Positions 1 to 5,491 of a stretch of 5,700 nucleotides of DNA are shown piece after piece. Numbering within the stretch: position 1 is the stretch's first letter; every line of letters starts with the position of its first letter. The translations under genes and the position numbers were made by a program. This DNA comes from an uncultured Methanomethylovorans sp. (lineage in GTDB: Archaea; Halobacteriota; Methanosarcinia; Methanosarcinales; Methanosarcinaceae): contig CALBTS010000533.1 in NCBI GenBank assembly GCA_937968035.1, positions 1 through 5,700 of the forward strand. The letters run 5' to 3'. The notes below the pieces were generated by a model that did not search any database, was not told the DNA's origin, and saw only the letters and a list, made by a program, of their open reading frames with translations.

Positions 1-243
1 AAGAACACAAGAATGAGATAATCCTTTTATTAAATCGACAAACACTCGAACTCTAGACGTATGAACACGCACATGGTATATAAGCATGCTGCTGATAATA
101 TATTAATCGCTTCTAAATATATATACCTATATGATGTATACATAAAATAAAGAGATTTTGAATTTACTATTTCGGTTCATTCGGAAGCTATTCCTGTTTT
201 CATAGGTTCGATCCATATATCAGGGCAATTTATGAAAGAACAT
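1..243. other. AT-rich non-coding leader region
   Basis: I see no supportable gene in this stretch. It is AT-rich, with several TATA-like runs (for example GGTATATAAG near 75-84 and TATATATACC near 119-128) and a short GGAA-GCTA-TTCC hairpin at 183-194. A plus-strand frame is open from the left edge to a stop at 54-56 (about 17 codons); it could be the tail of an upstream gene but is too short to judge. The rest is probably upstream regulatory DNA for the gene starting at 273. Confidence 0.4.
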
Positions 244-252
244 GCTTATAGA
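244..252 (+). promoter_or_regulatory. Possible TATA box for the YwbE-family gene
   Basis: GCTTATAGA is centred about 25 nt before the ATG at 273. That is the usual archaeal TATA-to-start distance if the transcript is leaderless. An alternative TATA-like element, AATTTATGA at 227-235, would give a short leader of about 15 nt. Neither choice supplies a Shine-Dalgarno, so leaderless initiation fits best. Confidence 0.35.
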
Positions 253-272
253 ATGAAGAATTTACTTGTTCC

Positions 273-482
273 ATGAACGCAGGCAATAACAGAAAAAATA
301 TAAAGATAGGTTTGAACGTGGGAATCGTTCTGAAACAAGATCAGGCCACTGGGAAGATCACAAGCGGTGTAGTGAAGAGGATTTTGACCAACTCTGCAAT
401 TCATCCACATGGGATAAAGGTGCAATTGCAAGATGGCCGTGTAGGAAGGGTTAAAGAGATATATTCTCCTGATGCCTCATAG
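273..482 (+). CDS. YwbE family protein (DUF2196)
   Basis: This 69-residue protein is recognised as YwbE/DUF2196 from its family pattern. It has N-terminal 'NRKNIKIGLNVGIVLKQDQ' (about residues 5-23), then a 'TGKITSGVVKRILT' stretch (about 26-39), 'HPHGIKVQL' (about 45-53), and a closing 'DGRVGRVKEI' (about 54-63). The family is small, widespread in bacteria and archaea, probably a cytosolic beta-rich fold, and has no established function that I know of. The length is normal for the family. ATG 273 is the only usual start in this frame after the in-frame stop at 249-251, and the homology begins right after it. No Shine-Dalgarno precedes it, which suggests a leaderless message. The gene stands alone on the plus strand, convergent with the TerB remnant, and a palindrome 58 nt downstream probably ends its transcript. 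Confidence 0.88.
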   Translation: MNAGNNRKNIKIGLNVGIVLKQDQATGKITSGVVKRILTNSAIHPHGIKVQLQDGRVGRVKEIYSPDAS

Positions 483-540
483 ATCAAGGAGAAAAAGAAG
501 TGCTGTTGGCGCATTGAATTACGTACGGAAGAAGTGTGTA

Positions 541-558
541 GACAGGCTTAAGCCTGTC
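541..558. terminator. Perfect palindrome, probable bidirectional terminator
   Basis: GACAGGCTTAAGCCTGTC is a perfect 18-bp palindrome. As RNA it would form a 7-bp GC-rich stem with a TTAA loop. It lies between convergent genes, 58 nt after the YwbE-family stop and 31 nt past the TerB-remnant stop, which is where a shared transcription end would sit. No strong T-run follows on either strand (CTCATTT on plus), so its terminator role is inferred from structure and position. Confidence 0.5.
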
Positions 559-589
559 CTCATTTAGGAAGTTAAAAATAATTGCTGAT

Positions 590-787
590 TCAGCCTCTGT
601 TCTTTATCAGCATAACTTCAATGATGGTGACCGCTTTGTCCTCCGGGACTTCCAAAAATTCCTGGATTTTCGCAAGGATATCTTTTTCTCCCTTTGCGAG
701 CACACCATCTGCCAATGTAAGGTCAGCTGTTGCTGTAAATACCATTTCCCTGAAATCAGCTTCAAGTACCTCCTTTGAAGATGTCAC
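590..787 (-). pseudogene. N-terminally truncated TerB-family protein remnant
   Basis: The 65 residues match the C-terminal part of the tellurite-resistance TerB family of roughly 140-150 residues, as I recall such proteins from cyanobacteria and methanogens. The signature is 'FREMVFTATADLTLADG' (about 12-28), then 'EKDILAKIQEFLEV' and the terminal 'IEVMLIKNRG'. The N-terminal half, which carries the first acidic helical repeat, is absent. The frame is open only back to a TGA at 806-808, and the sole plausible start is a GTG at 785-787 with no Shine-Dalgarno. The break lies just beyond the acyltransferase stop (801-803), with a 13-nt gap. The simplest reading is that a rearrangement that placed the neighbouring gene here cut TerB and left its tail. 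It could still be translated by coupling to the acyltransferase, so a short functional protein is not excluded. Confidence 0.65.
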
Positions 788-800
788 TAAGGATGAATGA

Positions 801-1979
801 TTATTTCATACCGAATAGAACACGCGTCACATTGATCCTTCTGATCAGGAATTCATATACCAGCATTATTGTCACAAATGAGCTTAAACTTAGCAAAAGG
901 TATTTCGATGCAACCCCGAGTTCCCAATCCATTATCCAGAATCCGAAGATCACAATGACCGTCTGATGAAGTATGTAGAATGGGAGAACTGCCTCATTGG
1001 CATATTTAAGAATAGAGTGATCAAAAGATAAAAGTCTGCTTCCAAAACCAAATATTACCAGAAGCCAGCACCATGAAGCAGCTGCAGTTAATACATCCTC
1101 ATATTTGTCTATGGACCCGATGTTGTACAAATAATTCAGTATCAACATCACGGTGATCCCGAAAGCTAACAATGTAGCTGAAACCCTATGTTTTTCAATT
1201 GTATCCTTGAACCCCGCATCCAGTGATACGAAGTATCCTGTTATGAAAAAGACCAGATAGGTCAGCAGGCTCCAGCCTCCAAATGCTTGGAGACCAATGC
1301 TATCTCTGTATTGTCCGACAAAAATTTCCATCAGGATGAGAGGTATAGCCAGCAGGAAAATAGACCCTGGTTTTCTGAACACGGAAACTGCATGAATAAC
1401 AAGGAAGGAACTTTTTTTCTTTATTGCAACCACAAATAATGGAAGTGTCAGCATGGAAAAGATGAAAAGGAACTCCAGATACCATAGATGAAGTCCCATC
1501 CAGGCAAAATTTCCTCCTAATGCATACAACCCATCAAAATAGTAGGGATAAAAATCGATGAAAGAACCCTCAAAATGACCGTGAGAAGCACGTTCAATAT
1601 AGACCTGCACAGGCACTATGATCACAAAAGTACCGAATATAAAAGGTACTATGAGCCTTTTAAACCTCTCGAGTATGTATTGCTTTGGAAACCTTTTGGT
1701 GAGCGAATAGTAAGACGACATAGCTGAGATCATAAAGAAGAGAGGCATCATCCAAATTTCAAGGACCGAGAGTATTATAGAGATACCAGGAGAAAGTGTG
1801 TTGTTCTTCACATGCCAGTCTTCCAGATTGAAGAATCTGCCACAATGATAAAAAAAGATAATTAGCATTCCAAAAATGCGTATCCAGTCTAAATCATAAC
1901 GTCTTTCAGTCTTCTGACAGGTGGTAGAAGTCTTGTCACCTGCTATGGATTGCATATGATATTCCAGCCCATGTTCCAA
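801..1979 (-). CDS. Membrane acyltransferase, Acyl_transf_3 family
   Basis: This 392-residue multi-pass membrane protein fits the Acyl_transf_3 family (OafA and OpgC/MdoC-like), which moves acyl groups such as acetyl or succinyl onto sugars or other envelope molecules. Visible landmarks are 'RRYDLDWIRIFGML' leading into the first membrane segment with 'FFYHCGRFF' (His45, the position of the conserved family histidine), 'ERFKRLIVPFIFG' (about 104-116), 'LHLWYLEFLFIF' (about 163-174) and 'NEAVLPFYILHQTV' (about 328-341). About ten hydrophobic segments span the chain and length is normal. The start is uncertain. TTG 1977-1979 has AGGA 11 nt upstream, while ATG at 1953-1955 would give 384 residues and starts closer to the homology. 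It lies 18 nt after the STAND NTPase gene, so the two are probably co-transcribed. The substrate cannot be told from sequence; archaeal surface glycans or lipids are a guess. Confidence 0.88.
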   Translation of the reverse strand: MEHGLEYHMQSIAGDKTSTTCQKTERRYDLDWIRIFGMLIIFFYHCGRFFNLEDWHVKNNTLSPGISIILSVLEIWMMPLFFMISAMSSYYSLTKRFPKQYILERFKRLIVPFIFGTFVIIVPVQVYIERASHGHFEGSFIDFYPYYFDGLYALGGNFAWMGLHLWYLEFLFIFSMLTLPLFVVAIKKKSSFLVIHAVSVFRKPGSIFLLAIPLILMEIFVGQYRDSIGLQAFGGWSLLTYLVFFITGYFVSLDAGFKDTIEKHRVSATLLAFGITVMLILNYLYNIGSIDKYEDVLTAAASWCWLLVIFGFGSRLLSFDHSILKYANEAVLPFYILHQTVIVIFGFWIMDWELGVASKYLLLSLSSFVTIMLVYEFLIRRINVTRVLFGMK

Positions 1980-1997
1980 CGATCATATTATCCTGAT

Positions 1998-3623
1998 TTA
2001 GTCTTCTTGTCGCAGTTCTCTGAATATGATAGCAAGCTCGTTCTTTACTTTTTCTGCATGATGGGAAAGTTTTAGATTTTCAAATATCTCAAGTGCTTCT
2101 CCATATGACCTTGCTGCTTTTTCGAGATTTACATCCATATCTTCCATATCTGCCATACAGGTGTATGCCATCCCTAGATTCTTCCGGGCCATCGCATATT
2201 GCATCGGGAATTCTTTAAGGATCTCTACTTTGATCTCTGCCTCATATGCTTCGATCGCTTTTTTGAGATTATTTTTTCTCTCTTTCACAGATGCCAGATC
2301 ACTATGTGCAAGTCCTATATTGTCCCAGGTTATTGCATGGTCCATAGGGAATTCCTCAAAGGTGTATACTTTGAGTGCTTCCTCATGTGCACTGATGGCT
2401 TTTTCAAGGTAATGTTCCCTATCTTCCATACTTGCCAGATTTCTGTATGCGATCCCAAGACTGTGCTGGACCATTGCATATTGTAGTGGAGATTCATCGG
2501 CAATCATTAACTGAAGTGCTTCCTCATATGCTTTGACAGCAACTTTTGCATACTCGGCTTTTTGGACCCTGACGAGGGAATATGAGGATGCTTTGTTGCC
2601 TATTCCTATGAGGACAGCGGAATTATGAGAAAATGTGTCGAACATCTCGTTAAGAACAGAGAGTTTCGATGCCGGTTCATTGAGTTGGACTATCTTTTCC
2701 AGATATACCTCTTCAACATGGATCTTTTTTTCCTCAGATACAAGTATTAATTCACTGCTCGTTAATGGCCCAAGCACACGTACCCAATCTAATTCAGTAT
2801 CAGGGTGATCCTTAATATAGACTGTTTCTATCAGTGCATAAGGGAATAGATGATCCCCCTCATATATGCCACACATATGCAGTTTCTTTATTATTTGTAA
2901 TATTTCTTTTTCCCTTTCCATAAGAGCATCATATCTTCTTCTCATTTCATGCAATCTCATGAAAACAGAACCAATGGCTCCATCAAACTCGGTGTCTTCC
3001 CACTTGATATCTTCTCTTTCGGCTGTTCTCTGAGCTTCACCTTTGGAGATCAGACCAATATCAACTATATTTTTGCCAAAAACAGTACAGATGTCAATTT
3101 TTTTGTTCACGAGTTCGAACTTTTCACCGCTCTGGCAAGTTGCAATGATGAGGAAATGCTTAGCTTTAATCACTTCTATCATTTTCGCAAAGTTGCTCAT
3201 TTCAACAAACCTGTCAAGGTCATCCAGAATAACAATTTCAGTATTCATCCCATAATTATCTGCAAAAGGATAATCTCCGGAATCAATATCCTCCGGGAGC
3301 GGAATTATCACATCGACCAGGGAACCCATGCTTTTGAGCACTTCAAAAGTAGTTCTGGTTTTACCGGCAAGGGCATTTCCTCTGACCAATATGCTCTTCT
3401 CTTCAAGTAACATGTTCCTTAGGATCTCGTCTTCATCACGTGGACGATATTTATAGGAAGGCCTGTTTCCCAGCATGTCCTTTGATTCAAGTCTAGCACC
3501 TGAGATCCATTTTCGTCTTAACAGCTTCTTTTGCTTTTTTATTCTTTCAGAATACTTATCATACAGGCCATACAGGAACTTCACAGGGGAAAAAGGAACA
3601 GATCCGTTCGTAGTACCACTCAT
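1998..3623 (-). CDS. STAND-type P-loop NTPase with C-terminal TPR repeats
   Basis: This 541-residue protein combines an NTPase switch with a repeat sensor. A basic, possibly helical N-terminus (about 11-40, 'YSERIKKQKKLLRRKW') leads to 'YRPRDEDEILRNML' (59-72). Next come Walker A 'GNALAGKT' (82-89), Walker B 'VILDDLDRF' (131-139) and a sensor-1-like 'FLIIATCQS' (157-165). A helical linker follows to about 355, then TPR units with a 47-residue period: a half unit (about 356-376) and full units at 377-423, 424-470 and 471-517. Their shared frame is 'EFPMQYAM..NLG.AY..LA' and 'L.KAI.AYEEALK'. STAND proteins usually sense a ligand through the repeats and oligomerise on nucleotide binding; many serve in signalling or anti-phage defence. 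No recognisable effector domain is present. ATG 3621-3623 has AGGTG 6 nt upstream. It is the first gene of the operon with the acyltransferase. The trigger is unknown. Confidence 0.8.
   Translation of the reverse strand: MSGTTNGSVPFSPVKFLYGLYDKYSERIKKQKKLLRRKWISGARLESKDMLGNRPSYKYRPRDEDEILRNMLLEEKSILVRGNALAGKTRTTFEVLKSMGSLVDVIIPLPEDIDSGDYPFADNYGMNTEIVILDDLDRFVEMSNFAKMIEVIKAKHFLIIATCQSGEKFELVNKKIDICTVFGKNIVDIGLISKGEAQRTAEREDIKWEDTEFDGAIGSVFMRLHEMRRRYDALMEREKEILQIIKKLHMCGIYEGDHLFPYALIETVYIKDHPDTELDWVRVLGPLTSSELILVSEEKKIHVEEVYLEKIVQLNEPASKLSVLNEMFDTFSHNSAVLIGIGNKASSYSLVRVQKAEYAKVAVKAYEEALQLMIADESPLQYAMVQHSLGIAYRNLASMEDREHYLEKAISAHEEALKVYTFEEFPMDHAITWDNIGLAHSDLASVKERKNNLKKAIEAYEAEIKVEILKEFPMQYAMARKNLGMAYTCMADMEDMDVNLEKAARSYGEALEIFENLKLSHHAEKVKNELAIIFRELRQED
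2073..2495 (-). repeat. Three tandem TPR-coding units, 141-bp period
   Basis: Three consecutive in-frame units of 141 bp (2355-2495, 2214-2354, 2073-2213) encode 47-residue TPR repeats. Each starts with a variant of 'E(S/F)P(L/M)(Q/D)(Y/H)A' and contains 'LG.A' and 'L.KA...Y.EAL'. They are diverged but recognisable in DNA, for example in the repeated TGCATA(T) and GGGAATTC stretches near each unit start. Such arrays can change copy number by recombination; this one has few copies. Confidence 0.75.
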
Positions 3624-3629
3624 TCACAA

Positions 3630-3634
3630 CACCT
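3630..3634 (-). promoter_or_regulatory. Shine-Dalgarno of the STAND NTPase gene
   Basis: On the minus strand AGGTG lies 6 nt before the ATG at 3621-3623, matching the anti-SD of archaeal 16S rRNA. It fixes the start choice for the NTPase gene. Confidence 0.6.
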
Positions 3635-3660
3635 TCAACACAATTGATTCATCTTGCAGG

Positions 3661-3671
3661 ATATATATTTT
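3661..3671 (-). promoter_or_regulatory. TATA box for the NTPase-acyltransferase operon
   Basis: Read on the minus strand, AAAATATATAT is a strong archaeal TATA element. A transcription start about 25 nt downstream, near 3640, would leave a short leader of about 17 nt that contains the AGGTG Shine-Dalgarno. It is divergent from the small-RNA promoter at 3752-3766, so one short spacer drives both directions. Confidence 0.6.
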
Positions 3672-3743
3672 ATGCACTGCTGTTTTGAAGAATCGCATTT
3701 ATGCTCAATAAGTCCTTCAGGCTTCAGACTGTGTTAAAGTCGA

Positions 3744-3844
3744 AACAAAATGAAAAAAGATATATGTAACTTTCGTTTAAGTTAAGACTGCCAGTTCAGT
3801 TTGTCCCTTATAAGTACCACCCACCCTCTTTAATCTGAACTGGC
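3744..3844 (+). repeat. Diverged direct repeat, copy A (about 100 bp)
   Basis: This 101-nt block and the one at 4075-4173 (99 nt) share the same ordered pieces. Both begin AACAAAATGAAAAA (14 identical bases), then a TATA-like (G)ATATA, a GTTCAG arm, TACCACC, a TCTTNA-type stretch, and CTGAACTGGC (10 identical bases) at the end. The parts between have diverged, with small indels. Preservation of the promoter-like front and the hairpin arms suggests selection on a transcribed RNA. Confidence 0.7.
3752..3766 (+). promoter_or_regulatory. BRE/TATA promoter of predicted small RNA A
   Basis: GAAAAAAGATATATG combines an A-rich BRE-like stretch with a TATA element. A start about 25 nt downstream falls near 3786-3790, exactly where the hairpin's 5' arm begins. 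The same arrangement recurs at 4082-4098. Confidence 0.5.
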
Positions 3845-3855
3845 GTGCATTTTTT
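3788..3855 (+). ncRNA. Predicted small structured RNA A
   Basis: A perfect 10-bp stem joins GCCAGTTCAG (3790-3799) and CTGAACTGGC (3835-3844). It encloses a 35-nt loop rich in C (TACCACCCACCCTC, 3816-3829). GTGCATTTTTT follows, with six Ts at 3850-3855 fitting a terminator. A TATA-like element sits about 25 nt upstream of the 5' arm. No coding frame fits. The single-stranded C-rich loop could pair with Shine-Dalgarno-type GGTGG sequences, as some regulatory small RNAs do; that role is inference. Expression is untested. The minus-strand reading is less likely because the promoter and T-run both face plus. I cannot assign it to a named RNA family. Confidence 0.5.
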
Positions 3856-4074
3856 AGCATCTTGCTGATACTGCTGTTGCTTCCTTTCCACGGGTTATTA
3901 AAAAATTAGCCTTTATTAATGGGTCGTTAACATGAAATATGCAGAAAATATTTTTGCCTGAAGCATCGATCGCTGGAGTACCATGACTGTAAAAATGCAC
4001 ATTAATATTCTCTGAAAAGTATCATAGATCAGTTACATCCTCAAAAACTAGAAATATTCAAATTTTTAAACATG
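3856..4074. other. Spacer between the two predicted small RNAs
   Basis: These 219 AT-rich bases hold no supportable gene. There is an imperfect palindrome around GCAGAAAATATTTTTGC (3941-3957) and a nine-codon frame at 3933-3962 without a Shine-Dalgarno. The spacer may simply be the interval left by the duplication. Confidence 0.4.
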
Positions 4075-4173
4075 AACAAAATGAAAAAGAATATATACCA
4101 TATTTGAACCTTAGAGAGTGTGCATCCTGTTCAGGATCATATACCACCTAGGATCGATCTTACCTGAACTGGC
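4075..4173 (+). repeat. Diverged direct repeat, copy B (about 100 bp)
   Basis: This is the second copy of the block described at 3744-3844, starting 331 bp further on. Identity is highest at the two ends (AACAAAATGAAAAA and CTGAACTGGC) and at TACCACC in the middle (4142-4148). Confidence 0.7.
4082..4098 (+). promoter_or_regulatory. BRE/TATA promoter of predicted small RNA B
   Basis: TGAAAAAGAATATATAC has the same A-rich plus TATA layout as the element before RNA A. The predicted start, about 25 nt downstream, is near 4119, shortly before the hairpin's 5' arm. Confidence 0.45.
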
Positions 4174-4182
4174 ACCCAACCT
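4119..4182 (+). ncRNA. Predicted small structured RNA B
   Basis: CCTGTTCAGG (4126-4135) pairs with CCTGAACTGG (4163-4172) over ten positions with one T-T mismatch. ATC at 4136-4138 can extend the stem with GAT at 4156-4158 across a bulge. The remaining loop exposes TACCACC (4142-4148), the same heptamer as in RNA A. Compared with A, the outermost pair is lost but an inner G-C pair is gained, so pairing is kept while sequence drifts. No strong T-run follows (CCTTTAATTCTT), so the 3' end is unclear and may run into the convergent DUF3006 gene end at 4183. Alternatively, on the minus strand this hairpin followed by TTCTTTTTC (near 4083-4091) could terminate the DUF3006 transcript. Confidence 0.42.
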
Positions 4183-4404
4183 TTAATTCTTGCTCTTGAG
4201 ATTATTAAGTAGTGTGGAAGCTCTTGCTTTTGCATTCTCGGTTTCCGGCATATCCTTTGTAATGTCAATGTTCAGGATATCGCCTTCCTCGCTACCTTCA
4301 GGCAAAAAGAAGAGAGGGATCTTTATCTGAGTGGTTCTTTCAGGCCTGATAAGTAACACTGCAATTCCGTTTTCAATCCTGTCCAGGGTAGCCTTGAAGT
4401 TCAA
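4183..4404 (-). CDS. DUF3006 domain-containing protein
   Basis: This 73-residue protein shows the DUF3006 pattern: an N-terminal 'LDRIENGIAVLLI' (about 7-19), an 'IKIPLFFLPEGSEEGDILNI' core (about 27-46), then a charged helical tail ending in 'LLNNLKSK'. The family is a small, probably beta-barrel domain of unknown function, very often beside ComEC-type metallo-hydrolase genes, as here. The start is a TTG (4402-4404): GGAG at 4413-4416, 8 nt upstream, supports it, and the homology begins within a few residues. The gene lies 68 nt downstream of the hydrolase on the same strand, so the two are probably one transcription unit. A role as partner or regulator of the hydrolase is suggested by this pairing only. 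Confidence 0.82.
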   Translation of the reverse strand: MNFKATLDRIENGIAVLLIRPERTTQIKIPLFFLPEGSEEGDILNIDITKDMPETENAKARASTLLNNLKSKN

Positions 4405-4412
4405 TTCAGTCT

Positions 4413-4416
4413 CTCC
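4413..4416 (-). promoter_or_regulatory. Shine-Dalgarno deciding the TTG start of the DUF3006 gene
   Basis: GGAG on the minus strand sits 8 nt before the TTG at 4402-4404. No ATG or GTG in that frame would preserve the conserved N-terminal strand, so this site supports a TTG start. Confidence 0.6.
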
Positions 4417-4472
4417 GGTAAGTCAGAGGTCTTTCCATTGCTTTCATTAAAGAAGGATGTATTTATTTGACC

Positions 4473-5459
4473 TCACTTTCCCGCTTTAATGACAGGGAAA
4501 AGTGAAGAGCTCGCATTCTTTATGCTGTTCTGATCCGAAAGGGGCCTTTCAGTGATCACTGTGTAGGTTAAGCCATCGGTTGTGACTGTTATGGTGCCGT
4601 GATGATCTGTTCTGTAGACGGTGGATACGTTCTGCAATCTTTCCAGAACCTCTGCATGTGGATATCCATAGTCATTATCTGCACCCACTTCGATAATACT
4701 GATGTCCGGATTCACTTCTGCGATGAAGCTCGCCCCTGAAGCTGAAGTGCTTGCATGATGGCCCACCTTGAGGATATCGGAATCCACATAATAGCCTTCA
4801 TACATTATGCTTTCTTCAGTTTCAAGGCCAGCATCTGCCATGAGCAGGAATGAGACATTATTGTCTATGATCCTGAGAACTATGGAATTCTCGTTGATCT
4901 CTACGGAGTGCTTCTTCTGCGGATTCAGTACCTGTACCTGTATGCCGGGAGCAAAGTCCAGCGCTTCTCCCCGTTTTGCCACATGGAAAGGAATGCTCTT
5001 ATTTTCAATGATAGCAAGCATGTCTTCGTATGTCTGCGTAGTGTGAGGGTATCCCGAGTCTACGAACTCGCCTACAGGATATTCATTAAGTATTGTCAGC
5101 AGGCCTCCGATGTGATCTGCATGCGGATGGGTCGCTACTACATAATCAAGGCTGGATATCCCCTGTTCCCTAAGGAATGCCGAAACGTTGACACCTTTCT
5201 CTCTTTCACCGGCATCTACCAGCATTGTTTCATTGGCATATTCAACAAGAATGGAGTCTCCCTGTCCCACATCTATGAAGTGGACCGTAAGGTTATCTCT
5301 TTGAGGGTCAGATGAGATATGTTCAGGCAAAAGATCCTGATTTTCAGACGTGCTCTCATTCAGAGTAGTATTGTTTGAAGGCTGATCCGCATATATGGGC
5401 GGGCGTTCCTCCGGTTCTCCGAACAGGACACCCAGCATCACTAGCATAATGAAAGCCAT
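4473..5459 (-). CDS. ComEC-type MBL-fold metallo-hydrolase, exported or anchored
   Basis: At 328 residues, this is a metallo-beta-lactamase-fold hydrolase of the type found as the C-terminal domain of ComEC/Rec2. Landmarks are 'VHFIDVGQGDSILVEY' (59-74), 'MLVDAG' (79-84), the metal-binding 'THPHADHIGG' (110-119, HxHxDH), 'NENSIVL' (189-195), 'LLMADAG' (205-211, metal-bridging Asp), 'LKVGHHAS' (230-237), 'YGYPH' (264-268) and 'TDHHGTI' (284-290). A hydrophobic N-terminus followed by a Ser/Asn/Thr-rich linker (about 15-57) suggests a signal or anchor that holds the enzyme outside the cell. It has no ComEC channel domain, so a nuclease or phosphodiesterase role on nucleic acids or nucleotides is only inferred from the family. 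The start is doubtful: the frame is open to a TGA near 5573 and encodes a basic stretch 'RKELKWIL' directly before this ATG. It probably shares a transcript with the DUF3006 gene. Confidence 0.86.
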   Translation of the reverse strand: MAFIMLVMLGVLFGEPEERPPIYADQPSNNTTLNESTSENQDLLPEHISSDPQRDNLTVHFIDVGQGDSILVEYANETMLVDAGEREKGVNVSAFLREQGISSLDYVVATHPHADHIGGLLTILNEYPVGEFVDSGYPHTTQTYEDMLAIIENKSIPFHVAKRGEALDFAPGIQVQVLNPQKKHSVEINENSIVLRIIDNNVSFLLMADAGLETEESIMYEGYYVDSDILKVGHHASTSASGASFIAEVNPDISIIEVGADNDYGYPHAEVLERLQNVSTVYRTDHHGTITVTTDGLTYTVITERPLSDQNSIKNASSSLFPVIKAGK

Positions 5460-5491
5460 TAGTATCCATTTCAGTTCCTTTCTGATGATAT

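Noticed and set aside
3..56. Open frame from the left edge ending 'NRQTLEL'
   Set aside because: Only about 17 codons are visible with no recognisable pattern; it is as likely to be chance as a gene tail.
201..221. GGTTCGATCC, resembling a tRNA T-loop
   Set aside because: The T-arm has a mismatch, and no acceptor, anticodon or D arm can be built around it; most likely chance, although an att-like relic cannot be excluded.
1984..1986. ATG with AGGA just upstream, possible acyltransferase start
   Set aside because: It is out of frame with the acyltransferase and its frame stops after about 15 codons; TTG 1979 or ATG 1955 are the usable starts.
2073..2495. Regular repeats considered as a CRISPR-like or satellite array
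   Set aside because: The 141-bp period is in frame and encodes TPR helices; there are no short identical repeats with unique spacers.
2949..3410. A 153-codon open frame on the plus strand
   Set aside because: It lies antisense inside the NTPase gene, shows no recognisable protein pattern, and has no promoter or Shine-Dalgarno; it is a shadow of that gene.
3933..3962. Nine-codon frame in the spacer between the small RNAs
   Set aside because: It has no Shine-Dalgarno, no convincing promoter and no conserved feature; it is too short to support.
4908..5315. A 135-codon open frame on the plus strand
   Set aside because: It is antisense to the conserved core of the MBL hydrolase, whose motifs are intact; the plus-strand product looks like nothing known.
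5467..5469. ATG with an AAAGGAA Shine-Dalgarno just before the MBL hydrolase
   Set aside because: It opens a different frame that stops after about 35 codons with an unlikely product. A single-base frameshift could link it to the hydrolase, but the continuous ATC-start reading explains the basic N-terminus better.
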